From: Chara braunii
Lineage: Eukaryota > Streptophyta > Charophyceae > Charales > Characeae
DNA: 22,500 nt
Direction of reading: 5' to 3'
Assembly (NCBI GenBank): GCA_003427395.1
Contig: BFEA01000281.1
Coordinates: forward strand, 1,639,653 to 1,662,152
Part shown: piece by piece, positions 22,252-22,500 of the stretch
How positions within the stretch are numbered: the first letter of the stretch is position 1
Layout of the letters: the number at the start of each line of letters is the position of its first letter
The notes under the pieces: generated by a model
Told to the model about the DNA's origin: nothing
The model's database searches: none
The model's input: only the letters and a program-made list of their open reading frames with translations
Program-made: the position numbers and the translations under genes

Positions 22252-22500
22252 ACCTCTTACTTGAAATATGCGTTCGCCGGGATTCTTGTTCGACTTCGTG
22301 AGCACGAACTGTACCTGTACTTCCTGTTTTTTCCTCGCATTATTTTTTTTTCTGATACAGAAGTACCTACGCTTTTTTTTTTCTCATGAATGTTGGAAAT
22401 CAGCGAAGCTGGCGCAGTCGAAAGCGGCGCACTCCTCGTCAGTTTCCTTGGCTCCGGTGGGCCAAGACCTTTATGCTCGGCCTAGGGTTACAGAGCCCTG

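Overview
The window is nuclear DNA from an intron-rich eukaryote, most likely a streptophyte (charophyte alga or land-plant lineage; a Chara-like alga fits the large, repeat-filled introns, but the species cannot be proved from the window). Three things point this way. The only recognisable gene has plant-type residues (a VKGM motif where animals differ). A short insert matches the 3' end of a plant-type mitochondrial small-subunit rRNA. U6 snRNA fragments match plant U6 closely. Two assembly gaps are present (NNN at 15921-15923, one N at 16101).

One gene dominates. Positions 3399-19201 (+) hold the last eight exons of PP4R3 (SMEK / PPP4R3 / Falafel), the regulatory subunit 3 of protein phosphatase 4. 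The eight exons (3399-3491, 4588-4844, 6895-7009, 10882-11013, 11963-12070, 13877-14055, 14790-14969, 18058-19201) join with consistent GT-AG sites and phases into a 735-codon open frame ending in TGA at 19199. They cover the C-terminal helical-repeat part, the acidic DEDEEAYFN segment, the conserved GLVDY-acidic motif, and a long, unusual acidic/Gly-rich tail of nearly 300 residues beyond a KRRRK basic cluster. The N-terminal EVH1/PH-like domain and the first part of the SMK-1 domain are not in the window; they must lie upstream, so positions 1-3398 are probably intron.

The introns (0.7-3.9 kb) are an archive of small repeats. They hold three copies of a TA-flanked 101-111 bp inverted-repeat element (MITE-like), tRNA-derived SINE copies all on the minus strand, three truncated U6 snRNA copies, one mitochondrial rRNA fragment, a CACTA-like terminal-inverted-repeat element, a roughly 55-bp local repeat family, tandem duplications, and many CT/GA, AC, GATA and G tracts. 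A perfect 113-bp inverted repeat is centred exactly on the NNN gap and may be an assembly or fold-back artefact.

Downstream of the stop (19202-22500) no second gene is recognised; the region holds C-tracts, a SINE copy and a tandem duplication carrying a TGATCATGATCA palindrome. No CRISPR array, intact mobile-element coding region or clearly novel system was found. The best leads are the PP4R3 tail, the small-element families and the palindrome.
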